Shown here piece after piece: positions 1-6,324 of a stretch of 23,675 nucleotides of DNA. This DNA comes from CADCVW01 sp035644935. GTDB lineage: Bacteria > Pseudomonadota > Alphaproteobacteria > Sphingomonadales > Sphingomonadaceae. Location: NCBI GenBank assembly GCA_035644935.1, contig DASQNO010000029.1:1-23675 (forward strand). The letters run 5' to 3'. A program made the translations under genes and the position numbers. The stretch's first letter is position 1; the number at the start of each line of letters is the position of its first letter. Under the pieces are notes generated by a model, which was not told where the DNA came from, ran no database searches, and was given only the letters and a program-made list of their open reading frames with translations.

Positions 1-65
1 GCCACGGTCAAAAGCAAGGCGGCGCGTCCCGCACGGGCGGGCAGCGGATGTGAGGCGACAGTCAT
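1..65 (-). CDS. Partial N-terminus of an unidentified exported or membrane protein
   Basis: An ATG at 65 reads leftward off the window edge and gives only 21 complete codons. The start is supported by a purine-rich AGGAAAG about seven bases upstream. The visible residues include several basic and polar residues followed by a short hydrophobic run (AALLLTV), as in the beginning of a signal peptide or a first membrane segment. It diverges from the nucleotide-sugar dehydrogenase gene, so it may belong to the same surface-polysaccharide neighbourhood. Nothing more can be said about its function; most of the gene lies outside the window. Confidence 0.5.
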   Translation of the reverse strand, partial: MTVASHPLPARAGRAALLLTV

Positions 66-304
66 CGATTTCTTTCCTAATTGCGACGCATGCCCGCTTC
101 CGCGTCTAAGCGCCCAAACCGCGAACGGCAAAGCCTTTCGCAAACGGCGTGACGCGAACGGTCAGCCCGCTCTCTCTCAAACACCATGAACAAGCACTGT
201 ATCGCAAGTCGTAGACGCTGTAACCGGGCGCCATACGCCGGGTTCCGGATTCGCTTCAGCTTAAATCAAAGCGCCCCATCGCCCGGATTCTGCAAGGTGA
301 AAGC

Positions 305-1600
305 ATGACGAGTACCGTTTTTCAGCACGTCGACAAACCCGTGATCGTCGTGGTCGGGCTGGGCTATGTGGGCCTGCCCCTCGCCGTGGCGTTGAGCCGC
401 GAATTCACCACCATCGGATTGGATATCAGTGAGACCCGGATCGCCGAGCTTCGCCGCGGCCATGACCGCACACGCGAGATAATGGCCGATGATCTTGCCG
501 CTTCGACGTTGCAACTGACGCACAGCCCGGCCGAGTGCCCACCCGCTCACATCTACATCGTCACCGTTCCGACGCCGGTGGACAACGCCAACCATCCGGA
601 CCTTCGGATGGTGGAAGCCGCGTCGCGCACCGTCGGCGCGATGCTGGACAAGGCGTTGACGCCGATCGTGGTGTACGAAAGCACCGTCTACCCGGGCGTC
701 ACCGAGGATATCTGCGGCCCGGTGCTGGAGCATGTTTCGGGACTGACCCGCGGGCGGGACTTCTTTCTCGGCTATTCGCCCGAGCGCATCAACCCGGGTG
801 ACCGCGAACACACCGTGGACAGAATCATCAAAATCGTCGCTGGCGAGAACCCGCAGGTCACCGCGGAACTGACGCGCGTCTATGGCGCCGTCACGTCGGC
901 CGGCACATACGAAGCGGTTTCAATCAAGGCTGCGGAAGCGGCCAAGGTGATCGAAAACGCGCAGCGCGACATCAACATCGCCTTCATGAACGAAATCACG
1001 CAGATCTTCGCGCGCATGGACATATCCATCTGGGATGTCCTGGGCGCGGCGCGAACCAAGTGGAACTTCCTCCCATTTCAGCCTGGTCTGGTCGGCGGTC
1101 ACTGCATCGGCGTCGACCCATATTATCTCTCCTATCGCGCGCGAGAGCTTGGCTACGAACCGCAGATCATCCTGGCGGGACGATCCACCAACGACACCAT
1201 GGCCAACTGGATCGCCGACGAACTGCACACGCGGCGCGGCGCAAAGGCGGGGTCCGTGCTGATCATGGGGCTGACCTTCAAGGAGGACGTGCCGGACCTG
1301 CGCAACAGCAAGGTGGTCGATCTCTTGCGCCGCTTTGAGTGGCTGGGACACGAAGTCACGGTGCACGACCCACTCGCGGAGCACGACGAGGCCATTCACG
1401 AGTACGGCATCGCACCGGACCCCGGCGCTCTCGATCGCCGATACGACCTGGTCGTGGTCGCCGTGGCTCATGCAAGCTATCGCGAGCTCGACGGCGGCGC
1501 CCTGGACGCGCTCCTCGCCGAGGGAGGGCTCCTCGCCGACCCCAAAAACATCTTCGCCGGCGTGGCGACCCGAAACGACATCGGACGTTGGAGCCTCTAG
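305..1600 (+). CDS. Nucleotide-sugar 6-dehydrogenase (UDP-GlcNAc/GalNAc 6-dehydrogenase type, TviB/WbpO-like)
   Basis: This 431-residue cytoplasmic enzyme belongs to the UDP-glucose/GDP-mannose dehydrogenase family, which oxidises C6 of a nucleotide sugar to a uronic acid with two NAD+. An N-terminal Rossmann motif (GLGYVGLP) lies near residues 18-25. The helix SIKAAEAAKVIEN carries the conserved lysine (K214). GGHCIGVDPYYL carries the catalytic cysteine (C267), and a C-terminal domain contains GLTFKEDVPDLRNSK. The pattern resembles the Vi-antigen TviB / WbpO group more than UDP-glucose dehydrogenases, but the substrate is inferred. The start is an ATG preceded by AAGGTGA. A metallophosphoesterase gene follows 29 bases downstream on the same strand. 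A 4-epimerase is encoded about 2.4 kb further on the opposite strand. A role in exopolysaccharide or capsule precursor synthesis is likely. Confidence 0.9.
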   Translation: MTSTVFQHVDKPVIVVVGLGYVGLPLAVALSREFTTIGLDISETRIAELRRGHDRTREIMADDLAASTLQLTHSPAECPPAHIYIVTVPTPVDNANHPDLRMVEAASRTVGAMLDKALTPIVVYESTVYPGVTEDICGPVLEHVSGLTRGRDFFLGYSPERINPGDREHTVDRIIKIVAGENPQVTAELTRVYGAVTSAGTYEAVSIKAAEAAKVIENAQRDINIAFMNEITQIFARMDISIWDVLGAARTKWNFLPFQPGLVGGHCIGVDPYYLSYRARELGYEPQIILAGRSTNDTMANWIADELHTRRGAKAGSVLIMGLTFKEDVPDLRNSKVVDLLRRFEWLGHEVTVHDPLAEHDEAIHEYGIAPDPGALDRRYDLVVVAVAHASYRELDGGALDALLAEGGLLADPKNIFAGVATRNDIGRWSL

Positions 1601-1629
1601 CGCCAACTCTGCGCGAAGGGCCAAACAAG

Positions 1630-2382
1630 ATGCTTTCATTCCTCCGGCGCAAGTCCGCGCCGTCGCGCACCGTGTCCGGTCCGGATGGTCGGCGGGCCTA
1701 TGTGGTGGGCGATGTCCACGGATGCCTCGGGCTTCTGGACGAGCTGCTCGACTCGATCGCGAAAGACGATGCGCAACGTCCACCGGCGAAGACGTTCGTG
1801 GTCTTCCTGGGCGATCTGGTCGACCGCGGCCCCGACTCCGCAGGCGTGATCGAGCGGCTTTCCACCTATCGCCCGGATTTCGCCACGCCTGTGTTCCTGA
1901 TGGGCAATCACGAGGAGTTTTTCCTCAACGTGCTTGACGGCGACGTCGATCGCGTCGGCAACTGGCTGACTTACGGGGGCCGTGAACTGGCCGCGAGCTA
2001 CGGCATATCCGATGGGTGGCTGCTGAACGCGTCGTCACAAGCCGTGGCGGCCGAACTCTACGCGCGAGTGCCCGCCGAGCACCGTGAATTCATCAAGGGT
2101 TTCGGCGACAGTCTGCGGTTCGGCGACTATCTGTTCGTTCATGCCGGCATCCGGCCCGGGGTGGCACTGGAAGAACAGTCGCCGCGCGACATGCGGTGGA
2201 TCCGCGAAGGGTTTCTTGACGACCGTACCGATCACGGCGTTGTTGTCGTCCACGGACATACGATTGTGGAAAGTGTCGAGGAACGGCCCAATCGCATCGG
2301 TATCGACACCGGCGCTTATGCAACCGGGACCCTGACGGCGCTTGGCATCGAGGGCACAGACCGGTGGATCCTGTCCACCTGA
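1630..2382 (+). CDS. Metallophosphoesterase / PPP-type serine/threonine protein phosphatase
   Basis: The 250-residue product has the full set of calcineurin-like phosphoesterase motifs: GDVHG (27-31), GDLVDRG (61-67), GNHE (92-95), a later HAG and a C-terminal HGHT. These bind two metal ions and hydrolyse a phosphoester. Length and motif spacing fit bacterial PPP phosphatases of the PrpA/ApaH-like group. The substrate could be a phosphoprotein or a dinucleotide and cannot be told from sequence. The frame is open further upstream, but the ATG at 1630 is preferred because a GAAGG lies about ten bases before it and longer versions would overlap the dehydrogenase in a low-complexity, arginine-rich translation. 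The gene probably shares a transcript with the dehydrogenase, and a hairpin terminator lies about 90 bases after its stop. Confidence 0.85.
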   Translation: MLSFLRRKSAPSRTVSGPDGRRAYVVGDVHGCLGLLDELLDSIAKDDAQRPPAKTFVVFLGDLVDRGPDSAGVIERLSTYRPDFATPVFLMGNHEEFFLNVLDGDVDRVGNWLTYGGRELAASYGISDGWLLNASSQAVAAELYARVPAEHREFIKGFGDSLRFGDYLFVHAGIRPGVALEEQSPRDMRWIREGFLDDRTDHGVVVVHGHTIVESVEERPNRIGIDTGAYATGTLTALGIEGTDRWILST

Positions 2383-2471
2383 AATCCTTACGCTGCGCCA
2401 GCGCGCGCCGTTCGCACGGGCGCTCCGCGCTGAAAAAGCGCCGCCACGACTGTAATCACGGCAGACAAGAA

Positions 2472-2504
2472 AAAGGCGCGGCTACCTTTCGGCACCGCGC
2501 CTTT
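2472..2504 (-). terminator. Intrinsic terminator for the small membrane protein gene, possibly bidirectional
   Basis: A perfect 10-bp stem (AAAGGCGCGG pairing with CCGCGCCTTT) encloses a 13-base loop. Read on the minus strand, the stem runs into a tract of five T then CTTG, as expected of a Rho-independent terminator about 40 bases after the stop of the gene at 2545-2817. On the plus strand the tail is weaker (CTTTGACTT), but it could also stop transcription from the phosphatase gene. Confidence 0.8.
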
Positions 2505-2544
2505 GACTTCAATCTAGCGAACGCTGACTTTCGCCTTCGCCAGC

Positions 2545-2817
2545 TTAAGCGCTGACGGGATTCTCGTCATCTTCGTCTTCGACGATGATGTAGATGCCGA
2601 CAGCGATAACCACTGCGATCAGGATGAACACAAGCGCGCCACCCCGACCACGGCCACGAAACAGCTCCTCGTCAGCGTCGCTCATCGCACCGGCACGGGC
2701 ATTAATGCTCGTAGCGGCCGAAGTGGCCGAAGCCTGCGATGCGGCGAGGGCGGGCGAGGCCATCAACGCGACGGACGTCGCCGCCGCCGTAAACAACTTA
2801 GCGATGCGCACCTTCAT
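2545..2817 (-). CDS. Small single-span membrane protein, hypothetical
   Basis: This 90-residue protein has a typical cleavable signal peptide at residues 1-25 (basic start, hydrophobic core, then ASPALAA). A short Ser/Ala-rich region follows, then DADEELFRGRGRGG, a hydrophobic membrane span of about 18 residues (ALVFILIAVVIAVGIYIIV) and an acidic tail (EDEDDENP). The frame extends 18 codons upstream, but the ATG at 2817 is chosen because AGGGAG sits just before it and the signal peptide begins there. It appears to be a monocistronic gene ending at the 2472-2504 terminator. I do not recognise a named family; similar short signal-peptide/one-span proteins occur in sphingomonads. No function is assigned. 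Confidence 0.75.
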   Translation of the reverse strand: MKVRIAKLFTAAATSVALMASPALAASQASATSAATSINARAGAMSDADEELFRGRGRGGALVFILIAVVIAVGIYIIVEDEDDENPVSA

Positions 2818-2978
2818 TCTCCCTAAATACAATTTGAGCGTCGTTACGCGAACGATCATTGCCACAGCCACCGGCTCGCATCAACCCTGACCTTGGCGAT
2901 CTTCCGCCAAATTCCTCCAGATGTCGATCATTAGCCCGCACGTCGTGCAAATATGTCACAGTGGAAAGCCGATGCGGT

Positions 2979-3989
2979 TCAAGGAGTTGGTACAAGACCC
3001 GCGGCTCGCGCGGCGGTGATCTGCGCGATAGCTTCGCGAGCATCGTTGATTCTCATGGACTGGTCAGGGTGCGTGGTGATGGTCTCGTGGCCGCCCGCCG
3101 GTCCGGCATAAAGCCGCGGCCAGAAGGCGAGGGCCACGCGCGGATCGAAGCCGGCGCGCGCCATCAGGAAATAGGCAAGCCGATCAGCCGCGCGTTCAGC
3201 CTCGAGGACCTTGGCAGCGTTCGCCCCGTAGCTTCCGAACAAGCCGCGCCTGACACCCTGCGCCTCGAACTGAGCCCGATGACCAAGCGCGTTATGCGCC
3301 ATTTCATGCGCAATAACGAGCGCCAGCTCGTCGTCATTGGCTACATAGTCGACCAACGAAGTGGTGACGGACAGGTGCAGCCCGTCTGCCCGAGCGCCGA
3401 TGCGCGGCGAGGGCAGCAGCTGAACCTGGGACACGCAACCGGTAGTCGGCGTGACTGTGACTCGAAGGGTTCGCCCCTCGCGCTCGACGACCAGGTCGAA
3501 GTCACCGGCCGCCGCGGCCTGGGCAAGCTGCGCGTACGCCGTGGCCACACCCTTGTAGACACCCCGGGCGACCGGCGGTGAGGCGACGACAGGCCTCCCG
3601 GCAATCGAGACCAACCCGTCCCCCGCCTCCAGGCCCGCCTTTTCCGCCGGGCTTCCGGCCGCGACCGCCAGCACTCCGACACGATTCAACAGCTTCATAA
3701 CTTGGCGCGCCTGATCCCGCAGCGCCGAGTCATATTGCGCGGCCTCGTGCAAGGTGATGCCGACCAGCGCGGCTTTGCGCGGGCAGATCGATTCTCCGGA
3801 CGATGCGAGCCGATACGCGATGGAAGCGACGCGCAGGTCGGACGCTTGCATCGACATCAGCAGCCCGCTCCGCTGCGATGGGGTGAGCGTCTGCAATGCT
3901 GGCGACGAAGCGCAGCCGGCCACCAGAGCCAGCGCAAGAACCGCGGAGGGGAGCCGCGGCCCGCTGTGTCTAGAGCCCGTGGTAACCAC
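2979..3989 (-). CDS. M48-family metalloprotease lipoprotein with a PDZ domain
   Basis: The 336-residue product begins with a lipoprotein signal: a hydrophobic run ending in LVAGC, which places the lipidated cysteine at residue 26. A PDZ-like segment lies around residues 105-175 (GVLAVAAGSPAEKAGLEAGDGLVSI). The zinc-protease motif HEMAH is at 228-232, and the third ligand is probably E265 in EAERAAD. It resembles periplasmic M48 proteases that act in envelope quality control (LoiP/BepA group), here fused to a PDZ module. No ATG fits, so the start is taken as the GTG at 3989, which overlaps the last 20 bases of the epimerase gene and gives a well-formed signal peptide. Translational coupling with the epimerase is likely, since no clear ribosome binding site is visible. 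Confidence 0.8.
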   Translation of the reverse strand: MVTTGSRHSGPRLPSAVLALALVAGCASSPALQTLTPSQRSGLLMSMQASDLRVASIAYRLASSGESICPRKAALVGITLHEAAQYDSALRDQARQVMKLLNRVGVLAVAAGSPAEKAGLEAGDGLVSIAGRPVVASPPVARGVYKGVATAYAQLAQAAAAGDFDLVVEREGRTLRVTVTPTTGCVSQVQLLPSPRIGARADGLHLSVTTSLVDYVANDDELALVIAHEMAHNALGHRAQFEAQGVRRGLFGSYGANAAKVLEAERAADRLAYFLMARAGFDPRVALAFWPRLYAGPAGGHETITTHPDQSMRINDAREAIAQITAARAAGLVPTP

Positions 3990-4965
3990 GATACCAATCC
4001 ACGAATCGAGGCACGCCCTGCGCGATCGTGGTTGTCGGGCGATATCCAAGGTGGCGTTCGATCGCGCTGATGTCGGCGAAGGTATCGGGAACATCGCCCG
4101 CCTGCATCGGCATCAGCCGCCGCTCCGCCTTGCGGCCGCAGGCGTCCTCAAGGATCGCGATCATATCGAGCAGCTCTTCTGAGCGGCTGTTGCCGATATT
4201 GTACACCGCGTGGGGCGACGAGCTGCCGCCGGCCTTGGGCGCGCCGTTGTCGGCGGGCGGATTGTCCAGGCAGGCGACGACGCCGCTGACGATGTCGTCG
4301 ATGAAGGTGAAGTCACGGCGCATGTCGCCGTTGTTGAAGACCTGGATCGGGCGGCCTTCGAAAATCGCCTTGGTGAACAGCCACATCGCCATGTCGGGGC
4401 GGCCCCAAGGGCCGTAGACGGTGAAGAAGCGCAGTCCAGTCAATGGCAGGCTGTACAGATGTGCGTATGTCTCGCTCATCAGTTCGTCCGCCTTCTTGGT
4501 GGCGGCGTAGAGGGAGAGGGGGTGGTCGACGCGGTCTTCGACGCGGAAGGGGAGCTGGGTGTTGCCGCCGTAGACGGATGAGGAGGAGGCGTAGACCATG
4601 TGCTCGACGCCGCGATGACGGGCGATCTCGAGCAGGTTCAGGTGGCCGACGAGGTTGGACTGGACGTAGGCGTGGGGGTTCTCGATCGAGTAGCGGACCC
4701 CGGCCTGGGCGCCTAGATGCGCGATCTTGTGGAAGGTTTCGCCCGCCAATCCGGCGGAAAGCGCCGCGTAATCGGCGAAATCGAGGCGACGCAGCCGAAA
4801 ATCGCCACCCAACGACTCCAGTTCGGCCACCCGCGCTTCCTTGAGGCGAGGATCGTAGTAGTCGTTGACGATATCCACGCCGACGACGGCCTCGCCGCGA
4901 CCGAGCAGCCGGCGGATCAGCGAATAGCCGATAAAGCCGGCCGCGCCTGTTACGAGCGTGGTCAT
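3970..4965 (-). CDS. NAD-dependent nucleotide-sugar 4-epimerase (UDP-glucuronate 4-epimerase type)
   Basis: This 331-residue extended short-chain dehydrogenase/reductase has the Rossmann motif GAAGFIG (residues 7-13), a serine cluster at 127-130 and the catalytic YxxxK (Y153, K157). The segments NDYYDPRLKEAR and WGRPDMAMWLFTKAI are characteristic of UDP-glucuronate 4-epimerases as I remember the family. Such enzymes invert C4 of UDP-glucuronate, or of related uronic acids, for surface polysaccharides. The ATG at 4965 has no good ribosome binding site; it lies only 25 bases beyond the 3' end of the tRNA-Lys gene, so the two may be co-transcribed. Its 3' end overlaps the M48 protease start. It could act on the product of the dehydrogenase at 305-1600, but that pairing is inference. 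Confidence 0.87.
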   Translation of the reverse strand: MTTLVTGAAGFIGYSLIRRLLGRGEAVVGVDIVNDYYDPRLKEARVAELESLGGDFRLRRLDFADYAALSAGLAGETFHKIAHLGAQAGVRYSIENPHAYVQSNLVGHLNLLEIARHRGVEHMVYASSSSVYGGNTQLPFRVEDRVDHPLSLYAATKKADELMSETYAHLYSLPLTGLRFFTVYGPWGRPDMAMWLFTKAIFEGRPIQVFNNGDMRRDFTFIDDIVSGVVACLDNPPADNGAPKAGGSSSPHAVYNIGNSRSEELLDMIAILEDACGRKAERRLMPMQAGDVPDTFADISAIERHLGYRPTTTIAQGVPRFVDWYRGYHGL

Positions 4966-4990
4966 GGGGCGGGTCTCGAACGAGAAGAGG

Positions 4991-5066
4991 TGGTGGATCG
5001 GCTCGGGTTCGAACCGAGGACCATTCGATTAAGAGTCGAACGCTCTACCAACTGAGCTACCGATCC
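4991..5066 (-). tRNA. tRNA-Lys (anticodon CTT)
   Basis: The reverse complement folds as a complete 76-base cloverleaf. The acceptor stem GGATCGG pairs with CCGATCC. The D arm begins AGCTCAGTTGGTAGAGC. The anticodon stem TTCGA/TCGAA encloses loop CTCTTAA, with anticodon CTT at the middle positions. The T arm is CTCGG-TTCGAAC-CCGAG. The discriminator A and a genome-encoded CCA (4991-4993 on the plus strand) complete the gene. It lies 44 bases after the stop of rodA and just upstream of the epimerase gene on the same strand. Confidence 0.97.
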
Positions 5067-5071
5067 AGCGA

Positions 5072-5096
5072 GGGGCAGCGCCTAGCAGCCTGCCCC
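5072..5096 (-). other. GC-rich hairpin between rodA and tRNA-Lys
   Basis: A perfect 7-bp inverted repeat (GGGGCAG / CTGCCCC) with an 11-base loop lies in the 44 bases between the rodA stop and the tRNA 5' end. No T tract follows on the minus strand, so it is not a convincing intrinsic terminator. It may mark the end of the mre-rodA transcript by another mechanism, or a processing or pausing site ahead of the tRNA. Confidence 0.45.
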
Positions 5097-5110
5097 CGGC
5101 GTGTAAACAA

Positions 5111-6223
5111 TCACGCGAAGCGCGAATTGCTGCGCTGGTGCCGTTCCAGGGCCATCAGGACGCCCAGGCACAGCATTACGGTCATGATCGCCGAGCCCCC
5201 GAACGACACGAGGGGGAGGGGGATGCCGACCACGGGCGCGAAACCCATCACCATCATGAGGTTGATCGCGACGTAGAAGAAGATCGTCATCGACAGGCCG
5301 GCGGCGGTCAGCCGGGCGAAACGGCTCTTGGCGCGGTTGGCGACGGACATGCCCCAGAAGATGACCAACATGTAGGCGAGGATCAGCAGGACGCCGCCGA
5401 CCAGCCCCCATTCTTCCGCCATGGTGGCGAAGACGAAGTCGGTCTGCGGTTCCGGCAGGTAGCTCAAGTGCGCCTGTGTGCCGTTGCCGAAGCCCTTGCC
5501 GAAAATGCCGCCGGAGCCGATTGCGATTTTGGACTGGCTGATATGATAACCCGAACCCAGCGGATCGGCTTCCGGGTCGAGGAAGATCAGCACGCGCTTG
5601 CGCTGATATTCATGCAGCGTCGCCAATGCGATCGGCAGCGCCGCGGCGAACGCGATCCCGGCACCCACGAAGAGCCGCATAGGTATGCCCGCGAGGAACA
5701 TGACAGTAACGCCGCCACCGATGATCATCAGCGTTGTTCCCAGATCGGGCTGCAGCAGCACGAGGGCAGACGGAGCGCCGATGATCGCGAGCGGGATCCA
5801 CACGGCCGACCAGCCGCGCACCTCGCCAGCCGGCAGGAGGTCGTAGAATCGCGCCACCGCGAGCACGACGGCGAGCTTCATGAGTTCGGACGGCTGAATA
5901 CGAATGAAGCCCAGGTCGAGCCAACGCTGCGCCCCGCCACCGATGAAGCCGAGCGCCTCGACGAGGATCAGCATGATCAGGATGACGACGTAGGCGGGGA
6001 CGACCGCCGCCTTGATCTGCGCTTCGCTGAGCCATGACATCATCACGGCAACCCCGAGGAAGAAGAAGAAGCGGATGCCCTGCGGCAGCGCCCAGGGCGT
6101 GATCGACCCGCCTGCGGCAGAATAGAGCACGGTCAAGCCGAAGCCGCCGATGGCGAGCACCAGCAGGATCACGCGCCAGGGCAGGCGCGCGAGCGGGGCG
6201 GGAATGATCGAGGAGGCGATCAT
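5111..6223 (-). CDS. rodA: Rod-shape SEDS peptidoglycan glycosyltransferase RodA
   Basis: The 370-residue polytopic inner-membrane protein is a SEDS-family polymerase that extends glycan strands from lipid II in partnership with PBP2. About ten hydrophobic spans are visible. Family hallmarks include GAQRWLDLG followed by IQPSELMKLA near residues 97-117, LLQPDLGTTLM near 157-167, the periplasmic segment with GSGYHISQSKIAIGSGG, and the C-terminal GIPLPLVSFGGSA. It is the last gene of mreB-mreC-mreD-mrdA-rodA. The ATG at 6223 has only a weak purine stretch upstream, inside an inserted repeat. Its start overlaps the TGA of a short bridging frame as ATGA, so initiation probably depends on upstream translation. 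Confidence 0.96.
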   Translation of the reverse strand: MIASSIIPAPLARLPWRVILLVLAIGGFGLTVLYSAAGGSITPWALPQGIRFFFFLGVAVMMSWLSEAQIKAAVVPAYVVILIMLILVEALGFIGGGAQRWLDLGFIRIQPSELMKLAVVLAVARFYDLLPAGEVRGWSAVWIPLAIIGAPSALVLLQPDLGTTLMIIGGGVTVMFLAGIPMRLFVGAGIAFAAALPIALATLHEYQRKRVLIFLDPEADPLGSGYHISQSKIAIGSGGIFGKGFGNGTQAHLSYLPEPQTDFVFATMAEEWGLVGGVLLILAYMLVIFWGMSVANRAKSRFARLTAAGLSMTIFFYVAINLMMVMGFAPVVGIPLPLVSFGGSAIMTVMLCLGVLMALERHQRSNSRFA

Positions 6224-6226
6224 GCG
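6212..6226. repeat. Direct repeat, left copy (rodA start side)
   Basis: GGAGGCGATCATGCG matches 6310-6324 at 14 of 15 positions and is offset by exactly 98 bases. It contains the rodA start codon on the minus strand. Together the two copies flank the palindromic insert like a target-site duplication. Confidence 0.85.
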
Positions 6227-6321
6227 TTCGTGCCCCGGCGTAGGCCGGGGCCGAGTCGTGCCGGCGGTGTCGCTGGACCCCGGCCTACGCCGGGGAACCC
6301 GCTGCGGTCGGAGGCAATCAT
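6220..6321 (-). CDS. 33-codon bridging open frame between mrdA and rodA
   Basis: The ATG at 6321 overlaps the mrdA TGA as ATGA, and the frame's own TGA overlaps the rodA ATG as ATGA, so a ribosome could pass from mrdA to rodA by termination-reinitiation at both joints. The 33-residue product is rich in Gly, Pro and Arg and is encoded almost entirely by the palindromic repeat, so a function for the peptide is unlikely. The initial MIAS repeats the first four residues of RodA. There is no separate ribosome binding site. Whether it is translated is unknown; it is listed because it decides how rodA may be translated. Confidence 0.35.
   Translation of the reverse strand: MIASDRSGFPGVGRGPATPPARLGPGLRRGTNA
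6227..6309. repeat. Small palindromic repeat element inserted between mrdA and rodA
   Basis: This 83-base insert contains a perfect 18-bp inverted repeat: CCCCGGCGTAGGCCGGGG at 6233-6250 and its exact reverse complement at 6278-6295, separated by 27 bases. Each arm is itself nearly palindromic. The motif resembles the GTAGGCCGGGG repeats that I recall being scattered between genes in sphingomonad genomes, similar in style to REP/BIME elements, but its copy number here cannot be checked. It codes for no transposase and would have to be mobilised in trans. Confidence 0.8.
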
Positions 6322-6324
6322 GCG
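6310..6324. repeat. Direct repeat, right copy (mrdA stop side)
   Basis: GGAGGCAATCATGCG differs from the copy at 6212-6226 by one base. It spans the mrdA stop codon and a second copy of what appears to have been the original rodA start, so the ancestral mrdA/rodA junction was probably an ATGA overlap here. Confidence 0.85.

Noticed and set aside
2419..2442. Inverted repeat GGCGCT/AGCGCC just after the phosphatase gene, a possible plus-strand terminator.
   Set aside because: The stem is only six bases with a 12-base loop and no T tract follows; the hairpin at 2472-2504 is much better.
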